In this document: piece by piece, positions 1 to 7,861 of the stretch | Position numbering within the stretch: position 1 is the stretch's first letter | Layout of the letters: the number at the start of each line of letters is the position of its first letter | NCBI GenBank assembly: GCA_018895765.1 | Contig: JAHINX010000030.1 | Location: 1 to 25,399 of the forward strand | Length of the DNA: 25,399 nucleotides | Direction of reading: 5' to 3' | DNA from: Patescibacteria group bacterium | GTDB taxonomy: Bacteria; Patescibacteriota; Patescibacteriia; GCA-002772895 | The notes under the pieces: generated by a model | The model's database searches: none | What the model was told of the DNA's origin: nothing | The model's input: only the letters and a program-made list of their open reading frames with translations | Program-made: the position numbers and the translations under genes

Positions 1-693
1 AAAGAGCTCGAATTGTTACATTGTTATATTGCTATATTGTTAAAGAAAATCAATTACGCAGATTTAAAAAACATTGAAACAAATTTGAATGGGACAAGTT
101 TTGAATATAAAAATGAAAAGTATAACCTGCAATTGGTTGGTGAGCACCAAGCAAGAAATGCGACCCTGGCAATTGAATGCGCAAATGATTTAAAAATTAA
201 CAATATTGGAAAGGGGCTGGAACGGGCATTTTATCCGGCGCGGATGGAAGTTATTTCTATAAATCCAACGATAATTATAGATGGCGCGCATAACGAAGAT
301 AAGCTTCAGGCCCTATTGAGGTTCCTAACACCTAAAACCTACAACTCAAAACCTAACAAAAAATATTTAATATTCGCATTAGCCAAAAATAAGCAGGTTA
401 CTAAAGTCCTTCCGCAACTTTTAGAATTCTTTGATGTAACATATCTAACCCGTTTTTCAAATCCTTTTAGAAAAGTGATGAATTATAGCGACTGGTTGAC
501 AAAATTTGCAAAATCAGATAAAAACAAGTTATATTATAAACATTATGCCAAAGACGCATTAGTTGAGATTCTTCCCAAACTTAAGAAGGATGACTTACTG
601 GTTATTACGGGTTCAATATTTTTAGCAGGGGAATTGAGGGAACATTGGTGTAGCGAGGAGGAGATTGTGAAAAATAGAAAATCAATATTTTAA
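1..693 (+). CDS. folC: Folylpolyglutamate/dihydrofolate synthase, C-terminal part (5' end outside window)
   Basis: FolC adds glutamate to folates (and in many bacteria makes dihydrofolate from dihydropteroate) in the cytoplasm. The frame is open from base 1, so the N-terminal ATP-binding part lies outside the window. What remains is the end of the Mur-ligase central domain (LVGEHQARNATLAIECA) and the C-terminal domain, with the family motif ARMEVI...IIDGAHN and the closing VITGSIFLAGELREHW. Two stretches look like repeat DNA read as protein: LLHCYIAILL near the window edge (bases ~13-45) and TPKTYNSKPNKK before the conserved KYLIFALA strand (bases ~328-363). Both are coded by low-complexity words like those in the gene gaps. 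Identity is firm from the DGAHN context; the true start cannot be seen. Confidence 0.9.
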   Translation, partial: KELELLHCYIAILLKKINYADLKNIETNLNGTSFEYKNEKYNLQLVGEHQARNATLAIECANDLKINNIGKGLERAFYPARMEVISINPTIIIDGAHNEDKLQALLRFLTPKTYNSKPNKKYLIFALAKNKQVTKVLPQLLEFFDVTYLTRFSNPFRKVMNYSDWLTKFAKSDKNKLYYKHYAKDALVEILPKLKKDDLLVITGSIFLAGELREHWCSEEEIVKNRKSIF

Positions 694-849
694 TATAAAA
701 TTTTGAATTTCGAATTTTGAATTTCGAATGAAGTAAGAATGACAGAAGGTAGAAGGATTAAGAAAGAATAATAATTTACTGCAAACTTCAAACTTCGATC
801 ATTAAGTCATTCAATCAAAATTCAAACTTCAAAATTCAAACTTATTTTT
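694..849. repeat. Low-complexity gap of AATTTCGAA / TTCAAACTTC words
   Basis: The gap between folC and topA is built from reiterated, slightly varied words such as TTTGAATTTCGAAT and AAACTTCAAAC, in both orientations. I see no promoter with both boxes and no terminator. The same style of word repetition, with different words, fills several other gaps in the window. Confidence 0.7.
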
Positions 850-3039
850 ATGAAGCTACTTATAGTAGAGTCGCCTACAAAGGCAAAAACAATCAGCGGT
901 ATCTTGAAAGGAAAGTACAAAGTAGTCTCCTCTTTTGGCCATATCCGCGATTTACCCAAAAGCGAAATGGGAATTGATATAGAACACAATTTTGAACCTC
1001 ACTATATTATCCCGCGCGAAAAAACAAAAAAAGTAAACGAGCTTGTGAAAGAAGGTGAAGAAGCCGATGAAATATATTTTGGCACTGACGAAGATAGAGA
1101 AGGCGAGGCCATTTCATGGCATCTTTGCCATATTTTAAAGATCAAACCGGAAGATGCTAAAAGAATAGCTTTTCATGAAATTACCGATGAAGCTCTTAAT
1201 GAAGCAATAGAAAACCCGCGTCATCTTGATATGGATTTGGTGGATGCTCAACAGGCAAGAAGAATTTTAGACCGTTTGGTGGGTTATGAGCTTTCCCCGT
1301 TTTTATGGAAAAAAGTAGCAAAAGGACTTTCTGCTGGACGCGTTCAATCGGCGACTCTTCGGCTTGTGGTAGAGCGCGAGAGAGAAGTGCAGGACTTTAA
1401 ACCGGAAGAATATTGGAGTCTGGAAGCGGCACTATTAAAAGATAAAAAAGAATTTACCGCAAAGCTATATAAAGCGGATGGTAAAATTTTGGATAAGCTT
1501 GATATAAAAAATGAAAAGCAGATAAAAAAAATAATAGACGAAGTGAAAGACGCTTCATATATAATTGAAGAGCTGAAAGAAAAAGAAGCAAAGCGCTTGC
1601 CACAGGCGCCATTTACCACGTCCTCTTTACAACAGGAAGCAAACAAGCGTCTTGGGTTTAGCGCCAAACAAACAATGAAGCTAGCGCAAGAATTATATGA
1701 AGGTATTGGTCTGGCAGGTAGCGGACACATTGGTCTTATCTCTTATATGCGTACCGATTCATGTAATTTGTCTGATAAGTTTACTGGCGAGGTTAAAAAT
1801 TGGATAAGCAAAGCGCTTGGATCTGAATATGCCGAGAGTGCTCCTAGAAGGTTTAAAACAAAAACGCGGAGTGCGCAGGAGGCGCATGAAGCAATCCGCC
1901 CGACATCGGTTGCAAGAATGCCCGAGGACATAAAAGACTTTTTAAATAGAAACCAATGGCGTTTGTATGATTTGATTTGGAAGAGAGCGGTAGCAAGCCA
2001 GGCAAAACCGGCTCGTTTCTCACAGACTACGGTAGATATTTCCGCTGGTGACTATTGCTTCAGAGCTAATGGCAATATTATGCTTTTTGATGGCTTTATG
2101 AAGATTTATGGCCATGATAATAAAGATGTAATCTTGCCAAAATTAAGTGAAAAAGATAAACTGAAATTAAAAGCCTTGGAATCAAAACAGCATTCTACAG
2201 AACCGCCAGCAAGATATAGCGACGCGACACTAGTTAAGGCGCTGGAAGAGCACGGTATTGGCCGGCCATCTACCTATGCGCCGATTATTTCTACAATCGC
2301 AGAACGTGGATATGTCGTCCGCGACGAAAATAAAAAATTCCAGCCAAAAGAGATTGCTTTTTTGGTAAACGATCTTTTAGTAGAAAACTTTCCTGAAGTA
2401 GTGGATTATGAATTTACCGCCCACCTTGAAGATGATTTGGATGATATTGCCGAAGGCAAAAAAGAATGGGAACCGGTCATAAGAGAATTCTATGAACCAT
2501 TTAAGAAAAATTTAATGGAAAAATATAAGGAAGTAAAAAAATCCGATGTTCTAAAAGAAGAAACAACGGAAGTTTGCGAGGTTTGTGGCGCCCCGATGAT
2601 TGTGAGAATGTCCAGATATGGAAAATTTTTAGCATGTAGTGCTTTTCCGGAATGCAAATTTACAAAACCGCTGGGTGGCAAAAAAGACGAAGAAGAAGTT
2701 AAGGAATCGGATGAATTTTGTGATAAATGTGGAGCTAAGATGCTTATTAAAGAAGGAAAGTATGGAAAATTTTTAGGATGCTCAAATTATCCAAAATGTA
2801 AAAACATGAAACCGATAAATGATGACACTGGAGTTTCTTGTCCCAGCTGTAAGACCGGACATGTTGTCGCCAGAAGAACAAAACGCGGAAGGGTTTTCTT
2901 TGGATGTTCAAATTATCCAAAATGCAATTTTGCTCTCTGGTCAAAACCAACAGGCAAAAAATGTCCGGACTGTGACTCGCTTATGGTAGTTGACGGAAGA
3001 GGCAAAGAGAAGTGTTCTAATAAAGAATGTAAGGGATAA
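850..3039 (+). CDS. topA: DNA topoisomerase I (type IA)
   Basis: This enzyme relaxes negative supercoils by transient single-strand cleavage. The 729-aa protein opens with the Toprim motif IVESPTKAKTI (~res. 5-15) and has the acidic metal-binding motif DEDREGEA (~res. 80-87). The catalytic tyrosine is Y299 in SYMRTDS, the classic type IA motif. The C-terminus carries four Cys4 zinc-ribbon units (from ~res. 577 to the end), of the form CxxC...CSxxPxC, the last one shorter. Length and domain order are those of bacterial TopA. The ATG follows a T-rich stretch with no SD, as for other conserved genes here. It is a solitary gene between repeat-filled gaps. Confidence 0.98.
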   Translation: MKLLIVESPTKAKTISGILKGKYKVVSSFGHIRDLPKSEMGIDIEHNFEPHYIIPREKTKKVNELVKEGEEADEIYFGTDEDREGEAISWHLCHILKIKPEDAKRIAFHEITDEALNEAIENPRHLDMDLVDAQQARRILDRLVGYELSPFLWKKVAKGLSAGRVQSATLRLVVEREREVQDFKPEEYWSLEAALLKDKKEFTAKLYKADGKILDKLDIKNEKQIKKIIDEVKDASYIIEELKEKEAKRLPQAPFTTSSLQQEANKRLGFSAKQTMKLAQELYEGIGLAGSGHIGLISYMRTDSCNLSDKFTGEVKNWISKALGSEYAESAPRRFKTKTRSAQEAHEAIRPTSVARMPEDIKDFLNRNQWRLYDLIWKRAVASQAKPARFSQTTVDISAGDYCFRANGNIMLFDGFMKIYGHDNKDVILPKLSEKDKLKLKALESKQHSTEPPARYSDATLVKALEEHGIGRPSTYAPIISTIAERGYVVRDENKKFQPKEIAFLVNDLLVENFPEVVDYEFTAHLEDDLDDIAEGKKEWEPVIREFYEPFKKNLMEKYKEVKKSDVLKEETTEVCEVCGAPMIVRMSRYGKFLACSAFPECKFTKPLGGKKDEEEVKESDEFCDKCGAKMLIKEGKYGKFLGCSNYPKCKNMKPINDDTGVSCPSCKTGHVVARRTKRGRVFFGCSNYPKCNFALWSKPTGKKCPDCDSLMVVDGRGKEKCSNKECKG

Positions 3040-3194
3040 GTGTTAACTCAACAAATCCTAAATCCTAAATTCGAAATCCTAAACAAATTCAAAATTCTAA
3101 ATTCAAAGTTTAAAAAACAATAATTATTTTTTGAATTTTGTATTTTGGTTTTTTTGATTTGTTTAGAGTTTAGGGTTTAGAGTTTAGAATTTTT
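3040..3194. repeat. Low-complexity gap of AATCCTAAA / AATTCAAA words with inverted copies
   Basis: Words such as AAATCCTAAATTC and AAATTCAAAATTC on the left half are matched by complementary words on the right half (TTTTGAATTTTG, GTTTAGAGTTTAG). The gap could therefore fold back on itself around position 3120. No clear promoter or terminator is seen, so how topA ends is unclear. Confidence 0.65.
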
Positions 3195-4709
3195 ATGAGC
3201 AAGATTATAACATCTGCAATTATTGGTTTAGAGGGTGCTTTGGTAGAAGTGGAATCGGACATAGCAAACGGATTGCCGGGGTTTGCTATCGTAGGGCTTC
3301 CAGACGCATCAATAAAAGAATCTAAAGAACGTGTAAGAAGCGCGATAAAAAATAGTGGTTTCAAGTTTCCTCCATCCAAGACGACAATCAATTTGGCGCC
3401 TGCGGATATAAAAAAAGAAGGTCCGTTATATGACTTACCGATTGCGGTAAGTATTTTAGTATCCAACGGAGTCCTTCCGGAGCCAAAAGAAGAGATAATG
3501 TTTTTAGGAGAGCTGGCGCTTGATGGAAATTTAAGAAAAGTGAATGGCGTTATTTCTTGCGCGCTTCTTGCGAAAGAAAAGGGAATTAAAAAAATTATTT
3601 TACCGCAAGAAAACGCTGAAGAAGCGGCGATTGTTCCGGGCATAGAAGCATATGGGGCGGATAGTTTGCGTCAGGTTGTCGCGCACTTGCGGGGAGAAAA
3701 AGAAATTCTTCCGGCAGAAGAACACGTCTTCAATTTTGATTATGAGAGTGAATCATATGATTATGACTTTGCTTATGTAAAAGGCCAGGAACAGGCAAAA
3801 TATGCTCTTGAGGTTGCAGCAGCCGGGGGACATAACGTTTTACTTCTTGGTCCTCCGGGTTCTGGAAAAAGTATGCTCGCCCACGCCTTGCCGTCTATTT
3901 TGCCAAAGATAACTTTTAAAGAATCATTGGAAGTAAGTAAAATATATTCTGTCTGCGGGTATCTTTCCGGCACGAGGCCGATTGTTATGAGAAGACCATT
4001 TCGTTCGCCACATCATACCGCGTCAGCCGTGTCACTTATTGGTGGAGGTAGTAATCCTAGGCCGGGAGAAATCAGCTTGGCACATCGGGGAGTTCTTTTT
4101 ATGGATGAACTGCCGGAGTTTGGCCGGGCAGTATTGGAGAGTTTGCGTCAGCCCTTAGAAGACGGGATTGTTACGGTTTCCCGCATTGCCGGTATCTCAC
4201 AGTTTCCGGCAAGGTTTATTTTGCTTGCCGCACAAAACCCCTGCCCTTGCGGATATTATGGAGATAATATGCACCCTTGCAAATGTTCTCCCGCGCAAAT
4301 TTTGAAATATTCAAAAAAAGTTTCCGGGCCTCTTTTAGATAGGATTGATTTGCACGTTGAAGTTCCTGCTGTTCCGATTGAAGAATTGGAAAAAAGGGTA
4401 GAGGGAGAATCATCAAAAACCGTGCGTCAGCGAGTTGAAAAATGTCGCAAGATACAGGAAGAAAGATTTCAAAACGAAAATATTTTTACAAATAGCGAAA
4501 TGAATTCAAGGCAGATATTAGAACATTGCGTTTTGGACAATGAAGCAAATCAAAAACTGAAAGATGTCTGCAATTTTTATAGTCTTTCAGCCAGAAGCTA
4601 TTATAGACTATTAAAAGTTTCCAGAACTATCGCTGATCTGGAAGGCGTGGAAAATATTGATAAAAGCCACGTTGCCCGCGCTGCGCAGTTCCGGATGAAG
4701 AATAATTAA
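3195..4709 (+). CDS. comM: ComM/YifB family AAA+ ATPase (Mg-chelatase-like)
   Basis: ComM is a hexameric helicase that drives branch migration of incoming ssDNA during natural transformation; YifB is the same family. The 504-aa protein has an N-terminal LonC-like fold (~res. 1-165), Walker A GPPGSGKS (res. 219-226), Walker B GVLFMDELPEF (D304, E305) and the family hallmark MRRPFRSPHHTASAVSLIGG. A cysteine-rich segment PCPCGYYGD...CKC follows, then the Mg_chelatase_C lid domain. Length is normal for the family. The ATG is preceded by AATTTTT and no SD. A bidirectional terminator follows. Presence of ComM suggests DNA uptake capacity (inference). Confidence 0.97.
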   Translation: MSKIITSAIIGLEGALVEVESDIANGLPGFAIVGLPDASIKESKERVRSAIKNSGFKFPPSKTTINLAPADIKKEGPLYDLPIAVSILVSNGVLPEPKEEIMFLGELALDGNLRKVNGVISCALLAKEKGIKKIILPQENAEEAAIVPGIEAYGADSLRQVVAHLRGEKEILPAEEHVFNFDYESESYDYDFAYVKGQEQAKYALEVAAAGGHNVLLLGPPGSGKSMLAHALPSILPKITFKESLEVSKIYSVCGYLSGTRPIVMRRPFRSPHHTASAVSLIGGGSNPRPGEISLAHRGVLFMDELPEFGRAVLESLRQPLEDGIVTVSRIAGISQFPARFILLAAQNPCPCGYYGDNMHPCKCSPAQILKYSKKVSGPLLDRIDLHVEVPAVPIEELEKRVEGESSKTVRQRVEKCRKIQEERFQNENIFTNSEMNSRQILEHCVLDNEANQKLKDVCNFYSLSARSYYRLLKVSRTIADLEGVENIDKSHVARAAQFRMKNN

Positions 4710-4740
4710 AGAGAGTAGCATGTAGTATGGTAAATATTGT

Positions 4741-4760
4741 GTCCCAATAGTTATCGGGAC
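4741..4760. repeat. Short palindrome (GTCCC ... GGGAC)
   Basis: A 20-bp inverted repeat with 5-bp GTCCC and GGGAC arms sits between comM and its terminator. It is not followed by a T-run, so it is probably a short interspersed palindrome and not a terminator. Confidence 0.5.
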
Positions 4761-4770
4761 GGATAATTAA

Positions 4771-4800
4771 AAAAATCCCCACGGCGGGGATTTTGTTTTT
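4771..4800. terminator. Bidirectional intrinsic terminator
   Basis: An AATCCCC stem, ACGG loop and GGGGATT return arm are followed by TTTGTTTTT on the plus strand and by a T-run on the minus strand (the plus-strand A-run at 4769-4775). It can end comM from the left and the lipoprotein gene from the right. Confidence 0.85.
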
Positions 4801-6091
4801 AGTTATGCTTATATAATTTTGAACCGCTTAGATTATAAATGATATTGCATGTTCCATTAGGGGGCAACGTGTACTCGCTTATCAATCTTCCGCTGATATT
4901 ATTTGGAGTGAGAGTTGTATCTTTCAATGTGTGCGTTACTTCATAATAACTTCCATTGCTAATTTTGGTGGTAAACTTATTGCCTGCGTCTAATTTTGCA
5001 AGAAATTCTCTACTGCCAAGCAGAAGCGTGGCGGTCTCCTCATCAATCTTCAGAGAATCCAAGTGCTGTTCAGTCGCGCTTGGCTGGCCTTGGCAGGTCA
5101 TAGATTCGACCGGCATTTGGACACTATAAACTCCATCAATAGTAGTATCATTTCCATCCGCTTCCTCAAAACGTTTTACTCCCTGCATCCTATATGTTTG
5201 CGAACAGCTATAGCCATTATCAAAATTATATGCGATATCAATATTCAACTTGATTTTTTCCGGAGTAATATTGCCTTTTATGATATAGATACTGCCAACA
5301 CCTTTCAATGTGCTATCTATATTCCCTTCAGAATCGACAGGGATATCTGAAATAGAAAGGATCTTCTCAATATCTATAAAATAATGATTATTTTTTTGAG
5401 GGGTAACATCAATGGTAAAAAAATAGTCACCACTTGGAAAAGTTTGGAATTGGCAGGTGTTGCCGAATCTTGTTGTGATGCTTTTATACTCACCTTCAAT
5501 TTTTTTTGCCGGAGTTGTTTTTAGTTTGTATCTTTTATAACCACTAAGAGTATACTGGTAAACGGCAACAGATTCCGGCTTTTCTGGGTCTATAGCCATA
5601 TAAATGGTTTGGGTTGCTTTTGCCTCCAGTTTATCGTCCGCGAGCTTTCCTGTTATCTGCAACTTACAGCCAACATAGGTTAAAAAAAATAATTGGAAGC
5701 GTGGCTCGATGGTTGTTTCAAACTTTCCTTCATTGTCAATTTTTATCCGCGGGTCTATCCAGCAGAGGACTCCGCCATAGCCAAACATCAAGACTCCGCT
5801 TTTGTCGTCAAATGACCGGAAGTCAACATCTTTCCAAACAGTATCATATACTTCATATGATTTGAATTCACCTGATTCGTTTTTAGCAAGTATCTCAGTG
5901 TTTTCTATTTTTATATTGTAATGCCCGTCTAAATTATTGGCGTTTACAGAAAATAGATTATCGGCTAATTTGGCTTTTGGGAAATCGGGAACAGAGACGT
6001 TATTTTCCGGTTTTTCAATCGGATGATAAGCGCAAGAAGCAAGAAAGCAGTAAAACAATAAAGTAATAAAATAAGAAGCTACTTTTTTCAT
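4799..6091 (-). CDS. Lipoprotein of unknown function (430 aa)
   Basis: The N-terminus is a lipoprotein signal: KK, a hydrophobic stretch, then lipobox LASC with C20 as the lipidation site. This predicts Lgt/LspA processing and membrane anchoring outside the cell. The mature part is rich in beta-type and polar segments (repeated patterns such as GEYKSITTRFGNTCQFQTFPSGDYFF and, later, GVYSVQMPVESMTCQ). This suggests two or three similar beta-sandwich-like repeats, each with a conserved Cys. I recognise no family. A strong SD (AAAGGAGA) lies before the ATG, unlike the SD-less neighbours. Upstream is only a weak promoter-like pair (TTGCTA, 17 nt, TAACCT). Confidence 0.85.
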   Translation of the reverse strand: MKKVASYFITLLFYCFLASCAYHPIEKPENNVSVPDFPKAKLADNLFSVNANNLDGHYNIKIENTEILAKNESGEFKSYEVYDTVWKDVDFRSFDDKSGVLMFGYGGVLCWIDPRIKIDNEGKFETTIEPRFQLFFLTYVGCKLQITGKLADDKLEAKATQTIYMAIDPEKPESVAVYQYTLSGYKRYKLKTTPAKKIEGEYKSITTRFGNTCQFQTFPSGDYFFTIDVTPQKNNHYFIDIEKILSISDIPVDSEGNIDSTLKGVGSIYIIKGNITPEKIKLNIDIAYNFDNGYSCSQTYRMQGVKRFEEADGNDTTIDGVYSVQMPVESMTCQGQPSATEQHLDSLKIDEETATLLLGSREFLAKLDAGNKFTTKISNGSYYEVTHTLKDTTLTPNNISGRLISEYTLPPNGTCNIIYNLSGSKLYKHN

Positions 6092-6220
6092 CGCCCGTCT
6101 CCTTTATCAAAGGACCATTTTTAGGTTAACATAAAAAGTAGTACATAGCAAGCCTGCCTGCCGGCAAGTAGCGTGTAGTAAGTAATATGGGAATTATTAA
6201 GAAAAAAACATCACAGCAAG

Positions 6221-6306
6221 TCCCTCCCTTTGGAAAAGGGAGGACAGGAGGGATTTATAAATTAAATTATTAAATCCTCCCCAGCCCTCCTTTTCCAAAG
6301 GAGGGA
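6221..6306. repeat. MITE-like element: inverted CCCTCC-TTTGGAAAA-GGAGGG arms around an AT core
   Basis: Two ~35-bp arms (6221-6255 and 6272-6306) are imperfect reverse complements, and each arm is itself palindromic around TTTGGAAAA. The core is AT-rich. A single arm of the same type lies in frame inside xerC at ~15247-15286, which shows that the unit is dispersed. Confidence 0.75.
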
Positions 6307-6329
6307 GCTATTCGGCAAGATATTTCTAG

Positions 6330-6368
6330 AAAAGAAAAAGCCCCGCTAACCTGAATCGGTTGCGGGGC
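6330..6368 (-). terminator. Strong intrinsic terminator of the tRNA-Leu/orphan transcript
   Basis: On the minus strand a GCCCCGC stem and GCGGGGC return arm are followed by TTTTTCTTTT. It sits ~48 bp after the stop of the GC-rich gene and closes the transcript that starts at the promoter at 7099-7127. Confidence 0.88.
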
Positions 6369-6415
6369 ATGTGTTGGTGGGATTTTTTCCTCCCTCTGTA
6401 TTCAGGGGGGGGTTG

Positions 6416-6949
6416 TTACGCGGCGCGGCCGACCTTGAACTCGAGGCCATCCACGATGACATGGGTGAGGATGAGTTCGTCTCCGCGCCACTCGAAGTCA
6501 TTCAAGGTCCGCTCGGTGCGCGAGCCGATGTGTGGCTTGCGCGCGTTCTTGCTCGGGCGGTAGGTGGAAGTCACGAGGATGGTTCCGCTTCTCTGGCGGA
6601 GCTTGTAGATCTCCACCACCTCGGGCTCGGAATTGAGCCTTTCTGTCACGTGCATCACGTGGGGCTCGTTGGTGAGGAATGTGTCGGGGTAGTCCAGCGT
6701 GTCGTCGGGATAGTCCAGCACGTCGGGGTAATCCAGTACATCCTCCTCGGAGATGTCGGTGTTCTCCTCATTCGCGAGGAGGATATCCTCGGGGGAGGGG
6801 CTGGACTGGAAGAGCCAGTCACAGTTGGCGCGCGCGCGCTTCTCACGCTCGGAGACCCAGTGAGAGCCGAAGGACTCGTCCTCCAGCGCCTCGTCGTTCT
6901 CGTACAGCTTGTGCGCGACATGGCAGAGACAAAGCAACAATGGACCCAT
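6416..6949 (-). CDS. GC-rich orphan protein with LDYPD repeats (177 aa)
   Basis: No family recognised. The protein starts with a short hydrophobic stretch (MGPLLLCLCHVAHKL), too short for a sure signal peptide. The middle is acidic, with a tandem run of LDYP-type units (~res. 73-90). The C-terminal part (RSGTILVTSTYRP...DELILTHVIVDGLEFKV) looks beta-rich. Base composition is strikingly unlike the neighbours: bases 6421-6480 contain 37 G+C of 60. Strand is chosen because a consensus promoter, an SD (AAAGGAA, ~6 nt before ATG) and a strong terminator all lie on the minus strand. It starts only 45 bases after tRNA-Leu and seems to be cotranscribed with it. A long open frame on the other strand is taken as a shadow. 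Confidence 0.72.
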   Translation of the reverse strand: MGPLLLCLCHVAHKLYENDEALEDESFGSHWVSEREKRARANCDWLFQSSPSPEDILLANEENTDISEEDVLDYPDVLDYPDDTLDYPDTFLTNEPHVMHVTERLNSEPEVVEIYKLRQRSGTILVTSTYRPSKNARKPHIGSRTERTLNDFEWRGDELILTHVIVDGLEFKVGRAA

Positions 6950-6994
6950 GTTTTTTCCTTTCGTTGGTTGAATTCGTTAAAAATGAACAGTCAG

Positions 6995-7077
6995 TGCCTA
7001 GAGGGGGATTCGAACCCCCACGCCTTTTGGGCGAGGGATTTTAAGTCCCTTGCGTCTACCAGTTCCGCCATCCAGGC
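6995..7077 (-). tRNA. tRNA-Leu (anticodon UAA)
   Basis: The 83-nt class II tRNA has acceptor arms GCCTGGA and TCTAGGC, discriminator A, a D-arm starting TGGCGGAA, anticodon loop with TAA, a long variable arm (CTCGCC...GGCG) and a T-arm with GGTTCGAATC. No CCA is encoded. It stands between a consensus promoter and the GC-rich orphan gene, so RNA processing would release the mRNA part. Confidence 0.96.
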
Positions 7078-7098
7078 AATTCTTTTGAATTTGAAATA

Positions 7099-7127
7099 AG
7101 TATAGCATACTTTAAGCATTTTGTCAA
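7099..7127 (-). promoter_or_regulatory. Consensus promoter of tRNA-Leu and orphan gene
   Basis: On the minus strand: TTGACA (7122-7127), 17-nt spacer, TATACT (7099-7104), with TGC just before the -10 (extended -10). The spacer resembles those of the promoters at 14756-14784 and 21139-21167. Confidence 0.9.
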
Positions 7128-7182
7128 GTGTTTTATGCTTTTTTTATCTAAATTTAGACAAAAATACCTAGTAAAATTACCT

Positions 7183-7230
7183 AAACGCTAACCACCCGTC
7201 TTGACTCGTAGGTGAGGCAGGCTATACGCT
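7183..7230 (-). repeat. 48-bp dispersed repeat, copy A
   Basis: Read on the minus strand it begins AGCGTATAGCCTGCCTC and matches 13506-13553 on the plus strand at nearly every position. It contains an inner CGCCT...AGGCG-type hairpin, is flanked by CTAAACGCTA words and lies in a gap, not in a gene. Confidence 0.8.
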
Positions 7231-7248
7231 AATCGCTTTTTTTTCATA

Positions 7249-7276
7249 TTGACCATTTGGGGCTTTATTGTATAAT
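7249..7276 (+). promoter_or_regulatory. Probable promoter of the DksA-like gene
   Basis: TTGACC (7249-7254), a 16-nt spacer and TATAAT (7271-7276). A second TATAAT lies at 7282-7287. Either gives a short leader before the ATG at 7306. Confidence 0.6.
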
Positions 7277-7305
7277 ATAGGTATAATTCATAAATTGATA
7301 TTTAT

Positions 7306-7695
7306 ATGGGTAAAAAATCATCATTCTCAAAAGAATTTTTAGCAAAAATAAGAGAACAGCTTTTAGCAAAAAAAGAAGACCTAGAAAACGAACTTTCCGC
7401 TTTTGCGGATAAAAGCACGGTAGATGAAGGCGATTACAATACGCGCTTTCCGGAAATGGGTGACAAGCCAGATGAAAATGCAGCCGAAGTTGCGGAATAT
7501 ACAAAAAATCTTACTTTGGAAGATACTTTGGAAAGAGCGTTAAAGGACGTCAATGAGACGCTTGGCAGAATGGAAAACGGAGAGTATGGAGTATGTAAAT
7601 ATTGCAAAGAGCCGATTGCCGAAAGGCGTCTTTTGGCGCGTCCGGTTTCTTCGTCTTGTATAGAATGCAAGAAAAAACTTACGCTGGAAGCATAG
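7306..7695 (+). CDS. DksA/TraR-family C4 zinc-finger protein
   Basis: The 129-aa protein has an N-terminal helical coiled coil (~res. 5-90, KEFLAKIREQLLAKKEDLENEL...) and a C-terminal zinc finger CKYC-x17-CIEC, the layout of the TraR/DksA family. DksA binds the secondary channel of RNA polymerase and tunes transcription, often with ppGpp. In short family members such as this the exact role is often unknown. The segment MGDKPDENAAEVAEYTKN and LEDTLERALKDVNETL..MENGEYGVCKYC is typical of this subfamily. The ATG has no SD. It stands alone ahead of lspA. Confidence 0.9.
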   Translation: MGKKSSFSKEFLAKIREQLLAKKEDLENELSAFADKSTVDEGDYNTRFPEMGDKPDENAAEVAEYTKNLTLEDTLERALKDVNETLGRMENGEYGVCKYCKEPIAERRLLARPVSSSCIECKKKLTLEA

Positions 7696-7696
7696 A

Positions 7697-7756
7697 AAAG
7701 AAAGTATCAATTATCAATTCTCAATTATCAATGAAGTATCAATTATCAATAACCAA
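7697..7756. repeat. Low-complexity TATCAATTATCAAT words
   Basis: Near-tandem copies of TATCAATTATCAA with small changes, directly after the DksA-like stop codon. The word differs from those in other gaps. Confidence 0.7.
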
Positions 7757-7821
7757 TTTATTCGGGTTTCTGACCTCCTAAAGTTTTTTGTATTTGTTTT
7801 GAGGTCATAAACCCGAATAAA
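7757..7821. repeat. Long hairpin upstream of lspA (21-bp arms)
   Basis: The left arm 7757-7777 (TTTATTCGGGTTT-C-TGACCTC) pairs with 7801-7821 (GAGGTCA-T-AAACCCGAATAAA) over 21 positions with one mismatch, around a 23-nt T-rich loop. There is no T-run after the second arm, so it does not look like a plain terminator. It ends 40 bases before lspA. Confidence 0.8.
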
Positions 7822-7861
7822 TCAATGGAAAATGATAAATGAAAAATGAAAATTTTATAAT

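Larger units (their letters stand above)
6092..6415. other. Gene-free stretch with repeats and a terminator
   Basis: This gap between the lipoprotein and the GC-rich orphan gene holds word repeats of GTAGTAAG type (~6135-6190), a palindromic element (6221-6306) and the minus-strand terminator at 6330-6368. I see no coding potential with supporting signals. Confidence 0.6.

Noticed and set aside
6371..7099. A 242-aa open frame on the plus strand across the GC-rich gene and tRNA-Leu
   Set aside because: It runs through a tRNA gene, has no promoter or SD, and the minus strand has promoter, SD and terminator. High GC makes long antisense frames likely.
7697..7756. CRISPR array
   Set aside because: Words are short, degenerate and have no regular unique spacers; no cas genes are present. 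The same holds for the other low-complexity gaps.
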